Positions 20,650-31,587 are shown, counted from the stretch's first letter. The stretch is 64,000 bases of DNA from an uncultured Alphaproteobacteria bacterium (GCA_902573325.1 CACGJH010000001.1:124001-188000), one strand, 5' to 3'. Program-made: numbers and translations. Notes: generated by a model from the sequence alone, not told the origin.

Positions 20650-20733
20650 TTAACAGCAATCTCCACCTTCACAAGTGCAACAACAGCTGCAGCTGCAACC
20701 ACACTTTGGCGGGTTTGGATTTTGATTTTTCAT
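20650..20733 (-). CDS. 27-aa Cys-rich metallothionein-like peptide (not in supplied ORF track)
   Basis: MKNQNPNPPKCGCSCSCCCTCEGGDCC*, 9 Cys of 27; AGG 7 nt upstream of ATG; in-frame alternative ATG at 20739. Confidence 0.6.
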   Translation of the reverse strand: MKNQNPNPPKCGCSCSCCCTCEGGDCC

Positions 20734-20773
20734 AATCATACCTATATATTTTTTATAATAATTTAAAATACAA

Positions 20774-21631
20774 ATGAGAAAAGCATTAGAAATTAAACAA
20801 TGTATGAAGACTTTCGAGGGTGACGGGATACCTGTAACGAGAGCTTTCCCTGTCCCTGGTATGAGAGAAAATGATCCATTTCTTCTTTTTGATCATTTCG
20901 GCCCAATTAATTATGAGCCAGGAGGAGCAACTGGCGTACCTGCGCATCCTCATTGTGGATTTGAGGCAATTACTTACATGCTTGGTGGTGAGGTAGAACA
21001 CAGAGACTCATTTGGCGGACAAGCAGAAATTGAAACTGGTGATGTACAATGGATGACAACTGGATCAGGTTTAATCCACTCTGAATTAGTAACAGAAAAA
21101 TTTAAGAAGAGTGGTGGTATCATGCAAGGATTACAAATTTGGGTGAACCTTCCACAAAAAAATAAAAAAGTGAAACCTTGGTATCAACATATTAAAAGAA
21201 ACACTATTCCAACAGTATCTGAAAATGCAAATATAGAAATTAAAGTTCTTGTGGGTGAAATAAATGGAACCAAATCCAAAGTTCAAACATATTCACCTGT
21301 ATCAATATTTGATATTCAATTTTCAAAACCTGATATGACAAAGTTTAATGTTGATAAAGAACAAAATCTTATGATCTATATTATTGATGGTCAGTTACAA
21401 TTTAATGTGCAAGATAAAATTGCTAATAAAGGTGATATGATTTATTTTGATCAATCAAGTGATGAGATCCAACTTACATCAATATCAGAAAAAGGATCCT
21501 ATTTAGTTTTAGCCGGAAAGCCGCTTAAAGAACCTGTAGCTCGTTATGGTCCTTTTGTGGCAAATTCTGAAGGAGAAATCAAACAAGCAATGATGGACTA
21601 TCAAGAAGGAAAGATGGGAAGCTTAGCTTAA
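20774..21631 (+). CDS. Pirin family protein
   Basis: DPFLLFDHFGP, PAHPHCGFEAITYMLGGEVEHRDS, GDVQWMTTGSGLIHSE. Confidence 0.92.
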   Translation: MRKALEIKQCMKTFEGDGIPVTRAFPVPGMRENDPFLLFDHFGPINYEPGGATGVPAHPHCGFEAITYMLGGEVEHRDSFGGQAEIETGDVQWMTTGSGLIHSELVTEKFKKSGGIMQGLQIWVNLPQKNKKVKPWYQHIKRNTIPTVSENANIEIKVLVGEINGTKSKVQTYSPVSIFDIQFSKPDMTKFNVDKEQNLMIYIIDGQLQFNVQDKIANKGDMIYFDQSSDEIQLTSISEKGSYLVLAGKPLKEPVARYGPFVANSEGEIKQAMMDYQEGKMGSLA

Positions 21632-22074
21632 GTTAATTGACGTAACATTTCACCAGCTACAATAGCAACTGAACTACTAAGATTAATCGATCTAGGCCCC
21701 TTTATCATTGGTATTGTTAATCTTTCATCGACAGAGCTATGGACAAAATCAGGTGCTCCTGCACTTTCTCTACCAAATAAAATAATATCATTTGATTGAA
21801 ATTTATAATCGAAATAACTTTTTTTAGTTTTTGTTGTTAGAAGAACGAGTCGATATGAATTATCTTTTGACCAATCATAAAATTTTTCCCAACTTAAATG
21901 TTTTTTTAATTCTAGATAATCATAGTAATCCATTGATGCTCTTTTTAGTCTCTTATCATCAATCACAAAACCAGCTGGCTCTATTATATCTACTGGTATT
22001 CCAAGACAGGCACCTAGTCTAAATATGTTTCCTGCATTCTGTGGTATGTCGGGTTCAAATAGAGCAATTCTCAT
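21628..22074 (-). CDS. trmL: tRNA (cytidine(34)-2'-O)-methyltransferase
   Basis: SPOUT: MRIALFEPDIPQNAGNIFRLGACLGIPVDII; LFGRESAGAPD; RSINLSSSVAIVAGEMLRQ. Confidence 0.9.
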   Translation of the reverse strand: MRIALFEPDIPQNAGNIFRLGACLGIPVDIIEPAGFVIDDKRLKRASMDYYDYLELKKHLSWEKFYDWSKDNSYRLVLLTTKTKKSYFDYKFQSNDIILFGRESAGAPDFVHSSVDERLTIPMIKGPRSINLSSSVAIVAGEMLRQLT

Positions 22075-22169
22075 GTTTTTTTACTATATTATTTTATTAC
22101 TTGCGTCACGCTGGCACATATTTAAAAAGTATTTTTTTGAGTAATTAAGATATAAGAAATTCATAATAA

Positions 22170-22697
22170 ATGGCTAAAAAACCCAAAAATAAGAGAAGAG
22201 ATTTCCTACAACTTAGCACCGTAACACTTGGTGCTGTCGGAACAGCTGCTTTTATATGGCCTTTTCTAAAAAGTATGAGTCCAGCAGAAGATACATTAGC
22301 TGCAGGATCAACTGAAGTAGATATTAGTGCTATTGAAGAAGGTCAAAGTATAACAATAAAGTGGCGTGGAAAACCAGTCTTCATAAAGAAAAGAACAAAA
22401 GAAGAGATAGATGCTGCAAAAATGGTTCAAGCTTCTGACTTAAGAGATCCACAAGATGATGCAGATAGAGTACAAAAAGAAGAATGGTTAGTTTTAGTGG
22501 GAGTATGCACACACTTAGGTTGTGTTCCGCTTGGTCAGAAAGTTTCTGATATGAAAGGTGAGTACGATGGTTGGTACTGCCCATGTCATGGTTCACATTA
22601 CGATACTTCAGGTAGAATAAGAAAAGGGCCAGCTCCCAAAAACTTGGACGTTCCGCCCTATACCTTTTTAAATGATAATACTATAAAGATAGGATAA
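22170..22697 (+). CDS. petA: Ubiquinol-cytochrome c reductase Rieske Fe-S subunit
   Basis: CTHLGCVP...[20 protein letters not shown]. Confidence 0.95.
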   Translation: MAKKPKNKRRDFLQLSTVTLGAVGTAAFIWPFLKSMSPAEDTLAAGSTEVDISAIEEGQSITIKWRGKPVFIKKRTKEEIDAAKMVQASDLRDPQDDADRVQKEEWLVLVGVCTHLGCVPLGQKVSDMKGEYDGWYCPCHGSHYDTSGRIRKGPAPKNLDVPPYTFLNDNTIKIG

Positions 22698-22698
22698 C

Positions 22699-23991
22699 AT
22701 GGATAAGAATAGAAAAGTACATCAGTTTAAAAATCCTGTCCTTAATTGGATAGAGTTTCGTTTACCAATTATTTCTTATTTCAAAAAAGAATACGGCGAT
22801 TATCCAATGCCTAAAAATTGTAATTATTTTTGGAGTTTTGGTGCATTGGCAACAATTACACTTGTTACAATGATAGTAAGTGGAATTTTTCTTGCGATGA
22901 ATTACACACCACATACTGATATGGCATTTGATAGTGTTGAAAGAATAATGCGAGATGTCAATTACGGTTGGTTAATGCGATACATCCATTCAAATGGTGC
23001 AGCCTTTTTCTTTATCATAGTTTACATTCACATAGTAAGAGCAATGTATTTTGGTTCTTACAAATATCCAAGAGAGCTTAATTGGATTTTAGGTGTATTT
23101 ATATTTTTATTAATGATGGCAACATCTTTTCTTGGTTACACATTACCGTGGGGACAAATGTCTTATTGGGGAGCTACAGTTATAACAAATTTATTTAGTG
23201 CAATTCCATTTATTGGTGAGGGATTAAAGACATGGCTTCTTGGTGATTACAATGTTGGAAATGCTACTTTAAACCGTTTCTTTGCTCTTCATTATGTTTT
23301 ACCATTTGTTATTTTCGGTGTTGTAGGTTTACATGTTGCTGCAGTTCATGTTCATGGTTCAAATAACCCTGATGGGATTGATATTAAAACAAACAATGAC
23401 TCAGTAAACTTTTTTCCATATATGTTAATTAAAGATACAGTAGCTATGTGTGCTTTTGGTGTTGCTATTTCTGCAGTAATATTCTTTGGACCAAATCTTA
23501 TGGCTGAAGTTGATAATTATATTCCAGCAGATCCACTTGTTACTCCAGCTCACATTGTTCCAAACTGGTATCTTGCACCTTTTTATGCAATTTTAAGAGC
23601 AGTACCTGATAAATTAGGAGGAGTTCTTCTAATGTTTGGTGCTATAGTAATTCTCTTTGTTCTACCTTGGCTTGATAGATCAAAAGTGAGAAGCTGTAAT
23701 TATAGACCAATATATAAGTGGTTTATGATGGGCTTTTTTGTTAACTTCTTTGCATTAGGCTACGTTGGTATGCTTCCTGCTGAAGGTTTATACCTTTTAA
23801 TTGCTAGAGTAGGTTTACTTTACTACTTTGGTTTTTTCTTTATCATTACACCTTTTGTTGGTTGGATAGAGAAGCCAAGTAAGCTACCGCTCAGTATTAG
23901 TGATGTTTATGCTAAAAATATAGCTCCTAATATTGGTGGAGGAGAAAAAGGAATTCCTTCACCAGCAATGCAAAAAGATACAAATCTATAA
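22699..23991 (+). CDS. petB: Cytochrome b
   Basis: Multi-TM; GYTLPWGQMSYWGATVITNLFSAIP; PDNY-like and PEWY-region (VPNWYLAPFYAILR). Confidence 0.95.
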   Translation: MDKNRKVHQFKNPVLNWIEFRLPIISYFKKEYGDYPMPKNCNYFWSFGALATITLVTMIVSGIFLAMNYTPHTDMAFDSVERIMRDVNYGWLMRYIHSNGAAFFFIIVYIHIVRAMYFGSYKYPRELNWILGVFIFLLMMATSFLGYTLPWGQMSYWGATVITNLFSAIPFIGEGLKTWLLGDYNVGNATLNRFFALHYVLPFVIFGVVGLHVAAVHVHGSNNPDGIDIKTNNDSVNFFPYMLIKDTVAMCAFGVAISAVIFFGPNLMAEVDNYIPADPLVTPAHIVPNWYLAPFYAILRAVPDKLGGVLLMFGAIVILFVLPWLDRSKVRSCNYRPIYKWFMMGFFVNFFALGYVGMLPAEGLYLLIARVGLLYYFGFFFIITPFVGWIEKPSKLPLSISDVYAKNIAPNIGGGEKGIPSPAMQKDTNL

Positions 23992-24740
23992 TGCGCCTAT
24001 TACTTATTATTTTTTTATTATTCTCTTCAAATCTATTTGCTGCAGAAATGAGTACTGAAAAAATGCCAAAACATGATTGGTCTTTTAAAGGTGTAACGGG
24101 AACTTTTGATAGAGCTGCAATTCAAAGGGGCTATAAAGTTTATAGAGAAGTATGTGCAGGATGTCATTCAATGAAACTTCTGTATTACAGAGATCTTATT
24201 GATATTGGTTTTTCCGAGGCTCAAGTAAAAGTAATTGCTTCTGAATATACTGTATTAGACGGTCCAAACGATGATGGTGAAATGTTTGAAAGACCGGCTA
24301 GACCAGCAGACAGGTTTGTTAATCCATACGCCAATGATAATGAAGCAAGAGCAAATAACAATGGAGCTTATCCTCCAGATTTGAGTGTAATTACAAAAGC
24401 TAGAAAATATGGAGTTGATTATATTTATAACCTTCTTCTAGGTTATGTTGAACCTCCAAAGGGAATGGAGGTCGGTAATGGAATGTGGTACAATAAATGG
24501 ATGGCCGGAAATCAAATAGCTATGCCAGCACCTATAGCTGATGGAAGTGTAGATTATGATGATGGCACTGATAATAATGCAGAACAGTTATCAGCTGATG
24601 TAACACATTTTCTTCACTGGGCTGCTGAACCAGAAATGGAAGAAAGAAAAAATTTAGGTATCAAAGTAATATTATTCTTTATTATTCTTGGAACAATTGT
24701 GTACTTAGCAAAAAATAGACTTTGGCGAGACGTTACTTAG
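23991..24740 (+). CDS. petC: Cytochrome c1
   Basis: CAGCH haem motif; YPPDLSVITKAR; C-terminal TM. Confidence 0.95.
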   Translation: MRLLLIIFLLFSSNLFAAEMSTEKMPKHDWSFKGVTGTFDRAAIQRGYKVYREVCAGCHSMKLLYYRDLIDIGFSEAQVKVIASEYTVLDGPNDDGEMFERPARPADRFVNPYANDNEARANNNGAYPPDLSVITKARKYGVDYIYNLLLGYVEPPKGMEVGNGMWYNKWMAGNQIAMPAPIADGSVDYDDGTDNNAEQLSADVTHFLHWAAEPEMEERKNLGIKVILFFIILGTIVYLAKNRLWRDVT

Positions 24741-25837
24741 ACATTAAATAAAAAGTTCATTACATCACCGTCTTTAACGATATAATCTTTACCTTCTTGT
24801 CTTAACTTTCCTGAATCTCTACTTCCAGCATCACCATTATTTTCTATATAGTCATCATAAGAGACAGTCTCTGCTCTAATAAATCCTTTTTCAAAATCAG
24901 TGTGAATTTTTCCAGCAGCTTGTGGTGCAAGTGTTTCTTTTTTTATTGTCCAAGATCTTGTTTCCTTTGGTCCACATGTAAAATAGTTAATTAAACCTAA
25001 AAGTTCATATCCTGATTTTATTACCTTATTTAAAGTTGTTTGATCTAAATTAAGTTCTTTTAGAAATTCAAGTTTTTCTTCTTCATTATCTAATTCCGCT
25101 ATTTGTGCTTCTATTGATGCAGAGATTAAAACTACAGAATGATTACTTTTTTTGGCAAACTCGATGACTTTTTTTGATAACTCGTTTCCAGTATGAATAG
25201 ATTCTTCATCTACATTACATATGTACATAGTAGGCTTTAGACTAATTAAGTTAAGACTATTTACAAACTCAATTTCATTACTAGCAAATTCATCAATTTT
25301 TAAGATACTTTTACTATCTAGCATTTGTAAGATTTTATCTAATATATCGAATTGATGTTTAGCTTCTTTATCATTAGCTTTTAATTTTTTTTCTAAACTA
25401 GTTTTTTTATTATTTAAGCTTTCAAGATCAGCCAATTGTAATTCTAAATTTATTGTTTCAATATCATCTAGTGGATCAATTTTTGATGATACATGAGTAA
25501 TGTTATTATCTTCAAAACATCTAACAACATGTGCTATTGCGTCAACTTCCCTAACATGTCCTAAAAATTTATTTCCTAAACCTTCTCCTTGTGAGGCTCC
25601 TTTTACTAATCCTGCAATATCAACAAAATCCATAAAAGAAGGAATTATTTTTTCACTTTTTCCAATGATTGCTAGCTTATCTAATCTATCATCGGGCACT
25701 GCAACTCTTCCTATATTTGGTTCTATAGTTGCAAATGGATAATTTGCAGCCTCTGCTTTATTTGATTGGGTAAGAGCATTAAATAAAGTTGATTTACCAA
25801 CATTTGGTAATCCAACTATTCCACACTTAAATCCCAT
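24737..25837 (-). CDS. ychF: Redox-regulated ATPase / GTP-binding protein YchF
   Basis: GIVGLPNVGKSTLFNALTQ; C-terminal TGS-like domain. Confidence 0.95.
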   Translation of the reverse strand: MGFKCGIVGLPNVGKSTLFNALTQSNKAEAANYPFATIEPNIGRVAVPDDRLDKLAIIGKSEKIIPSFMDFVDIAGLVKGASQGEGLGNKFLGHVREVDAIAHVVRCFEDNNITHVSSKIDPLDDIETINLELQLADLESLNNKKTSLEKKLKANDKEAKHQFDILDKILQMLDSKSILKIDEFASNEIEFVNSLNLISLKPTMYICNVDEESIHTGNELSKKVIEFAKKSNHSVVLISASIEAQIAELDNEEEKLEFLKELNLDQTTLNKVIKSGYELLGLINYFTCGPKETRSWTIKKETLAPQAAGKIHTDFEKGFIRAETVSYDDYIENNGDAGSRDSGKLRQEGKDYIVKDGDVMNFLFNV

Positions 25838-25839
25838 AA

Positions 25840-26400
25840 TTAATTTTGCTCACTTATTTTTGTTAAAAATAGAGGAATATCTGAAAATATTAATTCTATA
25901 TTTTTTACTATTTTATCAATTTTTTTATTTATTATTTCTTCTTCTGATTTTAAAAATTTATTTAAAACATAACTTGAAACTAAATCTTTATGTCCAGGAT
26001 GATCAATTCCAATACGTATTCTAAAATAATTTTCCCCTATAAATTGGTCAATACTTTCCAATCCATTATGACCTCCGTTTCCACCACCTTGTTTTATTTT
26101 TACTTTCGATAATTCTAAATCAAGGTCATCATGTATAACAAAAGTATGGTCTAATTTTATTTTATAAAAATTCACAATTTCTGAAACAGCTTTTCCAGAT
26201 AAATTCATGAATGTAAGAGGTTTTAACACAAAGATTTTTTTATTATTTATTAGACCTGAATATAATTCTTTTTTTTTATCTTCTTTGATTTTATCGAAAT
26301 TAAAATGTGAGATTATATTATCCGCTAAATGGAAACCTACATTATGTCTAGTATTATTATAATTTACACCTGGGTTTCCAAGTCCACAAATTAAAAACAT
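25840..26400 (-). CDS. pth: Peptidyl-tRNA hydrolase
   Basis: LGNPGVNYNNTRHNVGF; KPLTFMNLSG; GGGNGGHNGLESI. Confidence 0.95.
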   Translation of the reverse strand: MFLICGLGNPGVNYNNTRHNVGFHLADNIISHFNFDKIKEDKKKELYSGLINNKKIFVLKPLTFMNLSGKAVSEIVNFYKIKLDHTFVIHDDLDLELSKVKIKQGGGNGGHNGLESIDQFIGENYFRIRIGIDHPGHKDLVSSYVLNKFLKSEEEIINKKIDKIVKNIELIFSDIPLFLTKISEQN

Positions 26401-26421
26401 ATAATGAAATATAAAGTAAAG

Positions 26422-27099
26422 TTACTTAGATTCTTTATTTTCTTCTTTATTATCAGAAGATTCTTCCTTCTTATCCTCTGATTTCTCTTCACCACCTTCT
26501 GCTGCACCTTCTTCAGTTGTTTCTTCAGTTTTAGTTTCAACTTCTACAGTTGGCGGAACTAAAGTAGCTATTACGAAATCTCTATCTGAAATAGTAGGAG
26601 CAACTCCCTCAGGAAGTTGAATATTACTAATTTTAACTGCATCACCTATTTCGCTTTCAATTAAATCGAATTCTAGTTTGCTAGGTATATTATTTGCATT
26701 ACATGTTAGTTCAACAAGTCTTCTAACAGTATTTAAAACTCCACCTTTTTTCAAACCAGGACATTTATCTTGATTTAAAAACTCTACAGGAATTTCAACG
26801 TTTACTTTAGTATTTTCTTGAACTCTTAAAAAATCAAAATGTATAAGTCGATCACTTACAGGATGATATTGTAATTGTTTGGGAAGTATTTTTTCTTTCT
26901 TTCCATCAACATCAAGATCGATAATTGTTGAATAAAAAGAACCAGTACCCATTAATTTTTTCAATATTTTATCTTCTAGTGCAATTTTCTTAGGCTCAGT
27001 TCCCTTGCCATAAATAATACCAGGTACCAATCCCTTAACTAAGAGACTATGATTTGAACCAATATCTTTATTTCTTTCTATCGCTTTAAAATCACTCAT
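26422..27099 (-). CDS. rplY: 50S ribosomal protein L25/general stress protein Ctc
   Basis: VPGIIYGKGTEP; HFDFLRV; acidic low-complexity C-terminus. Confidence 0.92.
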   Translation of the reverse strand: MSDFKAIERNKDIGSNHSLLVKGLVPGIIYGKGTEPKKIALEDKILKKLMGTGSFYSTIIDLDVDGKKEKILPKQLQYHPVSDRLIHFDFLRVQENTKVNVEIPVEFLNQDKCPGLKKGGVLNTVRRLVELTCNANNIPSKLEFDLIESEIGDAVKISNIQLPEGVAPTISDRDFVIATLVPPTVEVETKTEETTEEGAAEGGEEKSEDKKEESSDNKEENKESK

Positions 27100-27110
27100 A
27101 AATAAAAAAA

Positions 27111-28046
27111 TTAATCGAAAAGGGCGGACACTGAAGTATCAGTGTTAATCCTTTTAATCGCATCACCCATTAAAGGAGCAATACTAATATGTCTAATGTT
27201 TTTTGTGCTTTTTACCTCTTTAGAGGGCTCAATTGTATCTGTTAAAACCAATTCCTTTATGCTTGAATTTTCAATCTTTTTAAGCGCATCTCCAGATAAT
27301 ACTCCATGGACAATATAAGAATAAATTTCTTTAGCCCCATTTTTACTTAGAGCTTCAGCAGCATTACATAAAGTGCCTGCAGAGTCAGCTATATCATCTA
27401 GTAAGATACAAGTTTTATCTTTTACATCTCCGATGATATTCATTACTTCAGACTCACCAGCTTTTTCTCTTCTTTTATCGGCAATTGCCAGTCCAGCCTC
27501 TAATCTTTTAGCAAAAGCTCTGGCTCTAACAACACCACCAACATCAGGTGAAGCAACAACTAAATCTTTGTTTCCATTAAATTTTTCTTTAACATCATCG
27601 ATTATCGGTCTTACAGAAAAAATATTATCTAAAGGAATATCAAAAAAACCTTGAATTTGACCAGCATGTAAATCCATTGTTAATACCCTATCAGCACCCG
27701 CGGATGTAATTAAATTTGCTACAAGTTTGGCAGTGATTGGTGTTCTAGGTCCAGTCTTTCTATCTTGTCTTGCATATCCATAATATGGGATAACAGCAGT
27801 AATCCTTTTTGCTGATCCCCTCCTTGCAGCATCTATTGTAATTAAAAGTTCCATTAAATGGTCATTTGCTGGATGTGATGTAGATTGAATAATAAAAACA
27901 TCTTCACCTCTAATATTTTCATTTATTTCGACAAATATTTCTCTATCGTTAAAAGTTCTTACAGAGGCATCTGCTAATGGCACATCAATATGTTTAGAAA
28001 TTTTTTCTGCTAGGGATTTGCTACTATTACAGGCGATTATTTTCAT
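27111..28046 (-). CDS. prs: Ribose-phosphate pyrophosphokinase
   Basis: [43 protein letters not shown] motif. Confidence 0.96.
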   Translation of the reverse strand: MKIIACNSSKSLAEKISKHIDVPLADASVRTFNDREIFVEINENIRGEDVFIIQSTSHPANDHLMELLITIDAARRGSAKRITAVIPYYGYARQDRKTGPRTPITAKLVANLITSAGADRVLTMDLHAGQIQGFFDIPLDNIFSVRPIIDDVKEKFNGNKDLVVASPDVGGVVRARAFAKRLEAGLAIADKRREKAGESEVMNIIGDVKDKTCILLDDIADSAGTLCNAAEALSKNGAKEIYSYIVHGVLSGDALKKIENSSIKELVLTDTIEPSKEVKSTKNIRHISIAPLMGDAIKRINTDTSVSALFD

Positions 28047-28093
28047 ATAATCATATTATTTACTATATTAGAATAATAATAGATCAACCAAAA

Positions 28094-28858
28094 TTAATCA
28101 TTAAATGCAATGATATTGAGCATTCTTCCAGTATCTCGAAATTTTTGTGATTCCCTTCGATGACTAAAAAAAACTTTGTTATTTGAGAAGGTGTCTTTGT
28201 TAATATTATATATATTTTTAATACCCAATTCCTTAAATTGATAATTAATCAATCTTCTTAAATTAAATAAATCTTTGTCTTTATTTTTGTATTTGAAGAA
28301 AATAGAGTATTTTTTATTTTTTCTTATAAATTTACTTTTAAAATCTTTTGATACTTCAAAGTTTTTAAAGCTCAAACAAGGACCAATAAGAACCACAATA
28401 TTTTTTTTAATTATTTTTTGTATAACAAAATATTCTATACCTTTAGCAGCTATATTTTTTAATGCCCCTTTCCAACCTGAATGAAGAGCGCAAATATATT
28501 TTTTATTTTTATCAAAAATAAAAATTGGACAGCAATCTGCAGTTAAAACCCCTAAAGCTATTTGCTTATTGCTTGTGATTAATCCATCTCCAGAATATTT
28601 ATTACCAATATTTTTTTTATTAATTTCTACAATCTTGTTGGAGTGTATTTGACTAATAAATTTAATTTTTTTTTTGACCTTTAAATTTTTTAGACAGATA
28701 TCAATATTTTTATTTACATTTACTTTAGTATCTTTGCGGTTTAAGCTACAGTTTAATGAATAGTTTTCTTTTTTTGATACTCCACCATTTCTAGTAAAAA
28801 AACCAGCTCTAACAAAAGACTTTATTTTTGCATGTGTAAAATAATTTTTAGTAATCAT
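28094..28858 (-). CDS. pgeF: Peptidoglycan editing factor / polyphenol oxidase family
   Basis: TADCCPIFIFD; CALHSGWKGALKNI; FFSHRRE. Confidence 0.9.
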   Translation of the reverse strand: MITKNYFTHAKIKSFVRAGFFTRNGGVSKKENYSLNCSLNRKDTKVNVNKNIDICLKNLKVKKKIKFISQIHSNKIVEINKKNIGNKYSGDGLITSNKQIALGVLTADCCPIFIFDKNKKYICALHSGWKGALKNIAAKGIEYFVIQKIIKKNIVVLIGPCLSFKNFEVSKDFKSKFIRKNKKYSIFFKYKNKDKDLFNLRRLINYQFKELGIKNIYNINKDTFSNNKVFFSHRRESQKFRDTGRMLNIIAFND

Positions 28859-29907
28859 ACGTTAGAAACAACAAGACACTTAAATAAGTTACCCATCCTA
28901 TCATCATTAATTAATCTATCCACTGCTTCATCTAATAAATTTTTATCTAAATTTGAATTTTTAGTTAGCAATTTTTTCTTCCGTTCTAGTATTCCATATT
29001 TTATTAAAAAATCTCTTTGTGTGACAAATTCGTTGATTTCTAATTTGTTTTGCTTTGCTATTTCAATTAATTCATTGAAATTTACATGACTTGAAATGTC
29101 TTGTTGTCCAATATTTTCAAATATACTGGTTTTTTTATGATTATATATTGCTTGTAACGTAAAGTTTTTTAATTTTTTATTATATCCATAATCGAATAAA
29201 ATACATATACCTCTATTTTTTTTAATAAATTTACAAGTTTGCTCAAAATATTTATTTCTTGAAAAGGAAACTTCATAAATTTTTTGTCTTTTGTATTTAC
29301 TTAAATAATCTAATATTTTTTTACTAATTACTCGTTTATTTATAGAATAATATTTTTTTTCCTTTTCATTGAATTTTACATATCTTTCAAACCAATGATT
29401 ATTATCATTTAAAAATTGCCTTACAGGAAAGCAGTCAAAAAATTCATTTGAATATATTATTGAAGGCAGTTTAGATCTGAAATTTAAAACTTTTGACCAT
29501 CTAATTTTTGATTGCTTAAAATAATTTAAATTTTTTTCTTGTATTTTTCTTAATTCTTTATTTATTTCTATTAAATTAACATTAGCATTTTTGAAAAAGT
29601 TAGGAAGTATCTTTGCAGTACGTTCAATATCTTTAAATAATGTGCCATTTCCTGGACCCAATTCAATTAAATTAAATTTTGAGTTTATTTTTTCTTTCCA
29701 ATTATAAACTAAATACACACCAATAATTTCTCCAAACATTTGTGAAATTTCTGGAGATGTAATAAAGTCAAATTTTTTTCCTATGGGTTTTTTGCTTAAG
29801 TAATAACCATTTCTTTCATATAGAGCCAATTTAATAAATTTGTCTAAACGCAAATTTTTTTTATTATTAAGAGGTTTTATTTTATTAATTTTTCTTTTGC
29901 TTAACAT
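28855..29907 (-). CDS. Class I SAM-dependent methyltransferase (MidA/NDUFAF7 family)
   Basis: ITSPEISQMFGEIIGVYL; LIELGPGNGTL; IYSNEFFDCFPVRQF. Confidence 0.9.
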   Translation of the reverse strand: MLSKRKINKIKPLNNKKNLRLDKFIKLALYERNGYYLSKKPIGKKFDFITSPEISQMFGEIIGVYLVYNWKEKINSKFNLIELGPGNGTLFKDIERTAKILPNFFKNANVNLIEINKELRKIQEKNLNYFKQSKIRWSKVLNFRSKLPSIIYSNEFFDCFPVRQFLNDNNHWFERYVKFNEKEKKYYSINKRVISKKILDYLSKYKRQKIYEVSFSRNKYFEQTCKFIKKNRGICILFDYGYNKKLKNFTLQAIYNHKKTSIFENIGQQDISSHVNFNELIEIAKQNKLEINEFVTQRDFLIKYGILERKKKLLTKNSNLDKNLLDEAVDRLINDDRMGNLFKCLVVSNV

Positions 29908-30676
29908 TTTTAATTATCAATATTCCAAAAACAAAAAAAGGTATACATAGTATTTGACCCATTGAAATAAAATTAAAAAATAATCCTAGGTGCAAATCTG
30001 GTTCTCTGACGTATTCAATTAAAAATCTAAATATGGAATAAATTATCAAAAATAGACCACTAATTACTCCATAAATTTTGTATTTTTTTATCTTATAAAA
30101 ATAGATTAATAATATGATAAATAAAATAATTCCTTCAAGAAAAGCTTCGTATATTTGAGAAGGATGTCTCGGTATATTATCTATTGATGGATAAATAACT
30201 GATATATAAAAATCGGTTGGTTTACCTATTAGTTCTGTATTAATAAAGTTTGCAATTCTTCCAAAGAACAATCCAATAGGAGCAACGATGGAAACTAAAT
30301 CAGATAGGTAGAAAAAACTTTTTCCATTAATTTTTGCAAATATTAAAGTACTTATTATTATACCCATCAACCCGCCATGAAATGACATACCTCCATTCCA
30401 AATTTCAAATAGATAAAAAGGATTAGTTAAAAATTCATTAAGTTGATAAAAAATAACATAACCTGTTCGTCCTCCGATAATTACGCCTAATACTGCCCAA
30501 ATAAGAAAGCTATCTATATTTTTATTACTGTATTGTTTTCCATAAATTTTGTTTAATTTTTTAATAATATAAATCCCTAATAGAAATCCCAAGATATATG
30601 CTAAACTGTACCATCTTATCTCAATGAAACCGATTGATAAGATAATAGGATCTATTGATGGTTGAATAAAATTCAT
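29885..30676 (-). CDS. lgt: Prolipoprotein diacylglyceryl transferase
   Basis: GGRTGYVIFYQ, GGMSFHGGLMG, GRIANFINTELIG, RHPSQIYEA. Confidence 0.95.
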   Translation of the reverse strand: MNFIQPSIDPIILSIGFIEIRWYSLAYILGFLLGIYIIKKLNKIYGKQYSNKNIDSFLIWAVLGVIIGGRTGYVIFYQLNEFLTNPFYLFEIWNGGMSFHGGLMGIIISTLIFAKINGKSFFYLSDLVSIVAPIGLFFGRIANFINTELIGKPTDFYISVIYPSIDNIPRHPSQIYEAFLEGIILFIILLIYFYKIKKYKIYGVISGLFLIIYSIFRFLIEYVREPDLHLGLFFNFISMGQILCIPFFVFGILIIKNVKQKKN

Positions 30677-30699
30677 TTATCTATATTTAATATTATAAC

Positions 30700-30990
30700 A
30701 TGGTTGATAGAAACAAAATACTTTCTGATTTATCAAAATTTGCAGTTGATGCTATGAGCACTTTTTCAGGTGTTAAAGAAGAGATTGAAACAATTGTATC
30801 TTTACGAGTTAACAAAATAATAAAAAAAATGAATATTGTTAAAAAAGATGAATTTGATGCTCTAAAAAAAATGGTGCAAAAAGTAATGATGGAAAATGAA
30901 AAATTAAAAAAAACATCCTCAAGATCAGTAAAAGCTAAGAAAAAAACAGTTAAAAAGAAAAAAACTATTAAAAAGAAATCAAAAAGGTAG
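30700..30990 (+). CDS. BMFP-domain accessory factor (UbiK-like)
   Basis: DEFDALKKMVQKVMMENEKLKK coiled coil and Lys-rich tail. Confidence 0.75.
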   Translation: MVDRNKILSDLSKFAVDAMSTFSGVKEEIETIVSLRVNKIIKKMNIVKKDEFDALKKMVQKVMMENEKLKKTSSRSVKAKKKTVKKKKTIKKKSKR

Positions 30991-31098
30991 GAATCCTCAA
31001 CTAATTCACAATTTTTATAGATTTTGCCTTGCAAAATACGAGTCCAATCTAGTAATCAATATATAGTACTAATTATATGTGCCATGACTATATAGTGT

Positions 31099-31587
31099 AT
31101 GGAAAATGAGAATATAATGTTAAATCCAATAGATATAATTGAAGATGTTATTCATCAAAAAAAATGGAATTTTAGTAGAGCCGCCGATCATGAATTGGTT
31201 GCTGAGATAGCATCCCATTGGTGCGCTTACAGATTATATTTTACATGGTCTGAAAATATTAATGCGCTAAGTTTTTCAATAACTTTTGATATTAAGTTTC
31301 CTGAAACTAAACTTAATAAAGCGTATGAATTACTAGGACTTATAAATGAGAACTTATGGATTGGGCATTTTGATATAACAAGTAAAAATGGTATTCCAGC
31401 TTTTAGACACACTTTATTATCAAATAATTCGACAGAAACTTTGCATAAAAAATTTGAAGATCTCGTTGATATTGGAATTTATGAATGTGAAAAATTTTAT
31501 CCAAGTTTTCAGCAAGTTCTCTTTGACAATATTCCTCCTAAAGAAGCTGTAAAATTTTCTAATTTTGAAGTTATTGGTAGAGCTTAA
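31099..31587 (+). CDS. YbjN domain-containing protein
   Basis: NPIDIIEDVIHQKKWNFSRAADHELVAEI; NENLWIGHFDI. Confidence 0.85.
   Translation: MENENIMLNPIDIIEDVIHQKKWNFSRAADHELVAEIASHWCAYRLYFTWSENINALSFSITFDIKFPETKLNKAYELLGLINENLWIGHFDITSKNGIPAFRHTLLSNNSTETLHKKFEDLVDIGIYECEKFYPSFQQVLFDNIPPKEAVKFSNFEVIGRA

Noticed and set aside
26422-26560. Low-complexity acidic Glu/Lys tail of L25 as a novel domain
   Set aside because: Acidic C-terminal tails are common in CTC/L25 proteins of alphaproteobacteria.
30693-31034. 113-aa Phe/Leu-rich reverse ORF opposite the UbiK-like gene
   Set aside because: It is the complement of the Lys-rich tail (AAA/TTT codons), a common AT-rich artefact.
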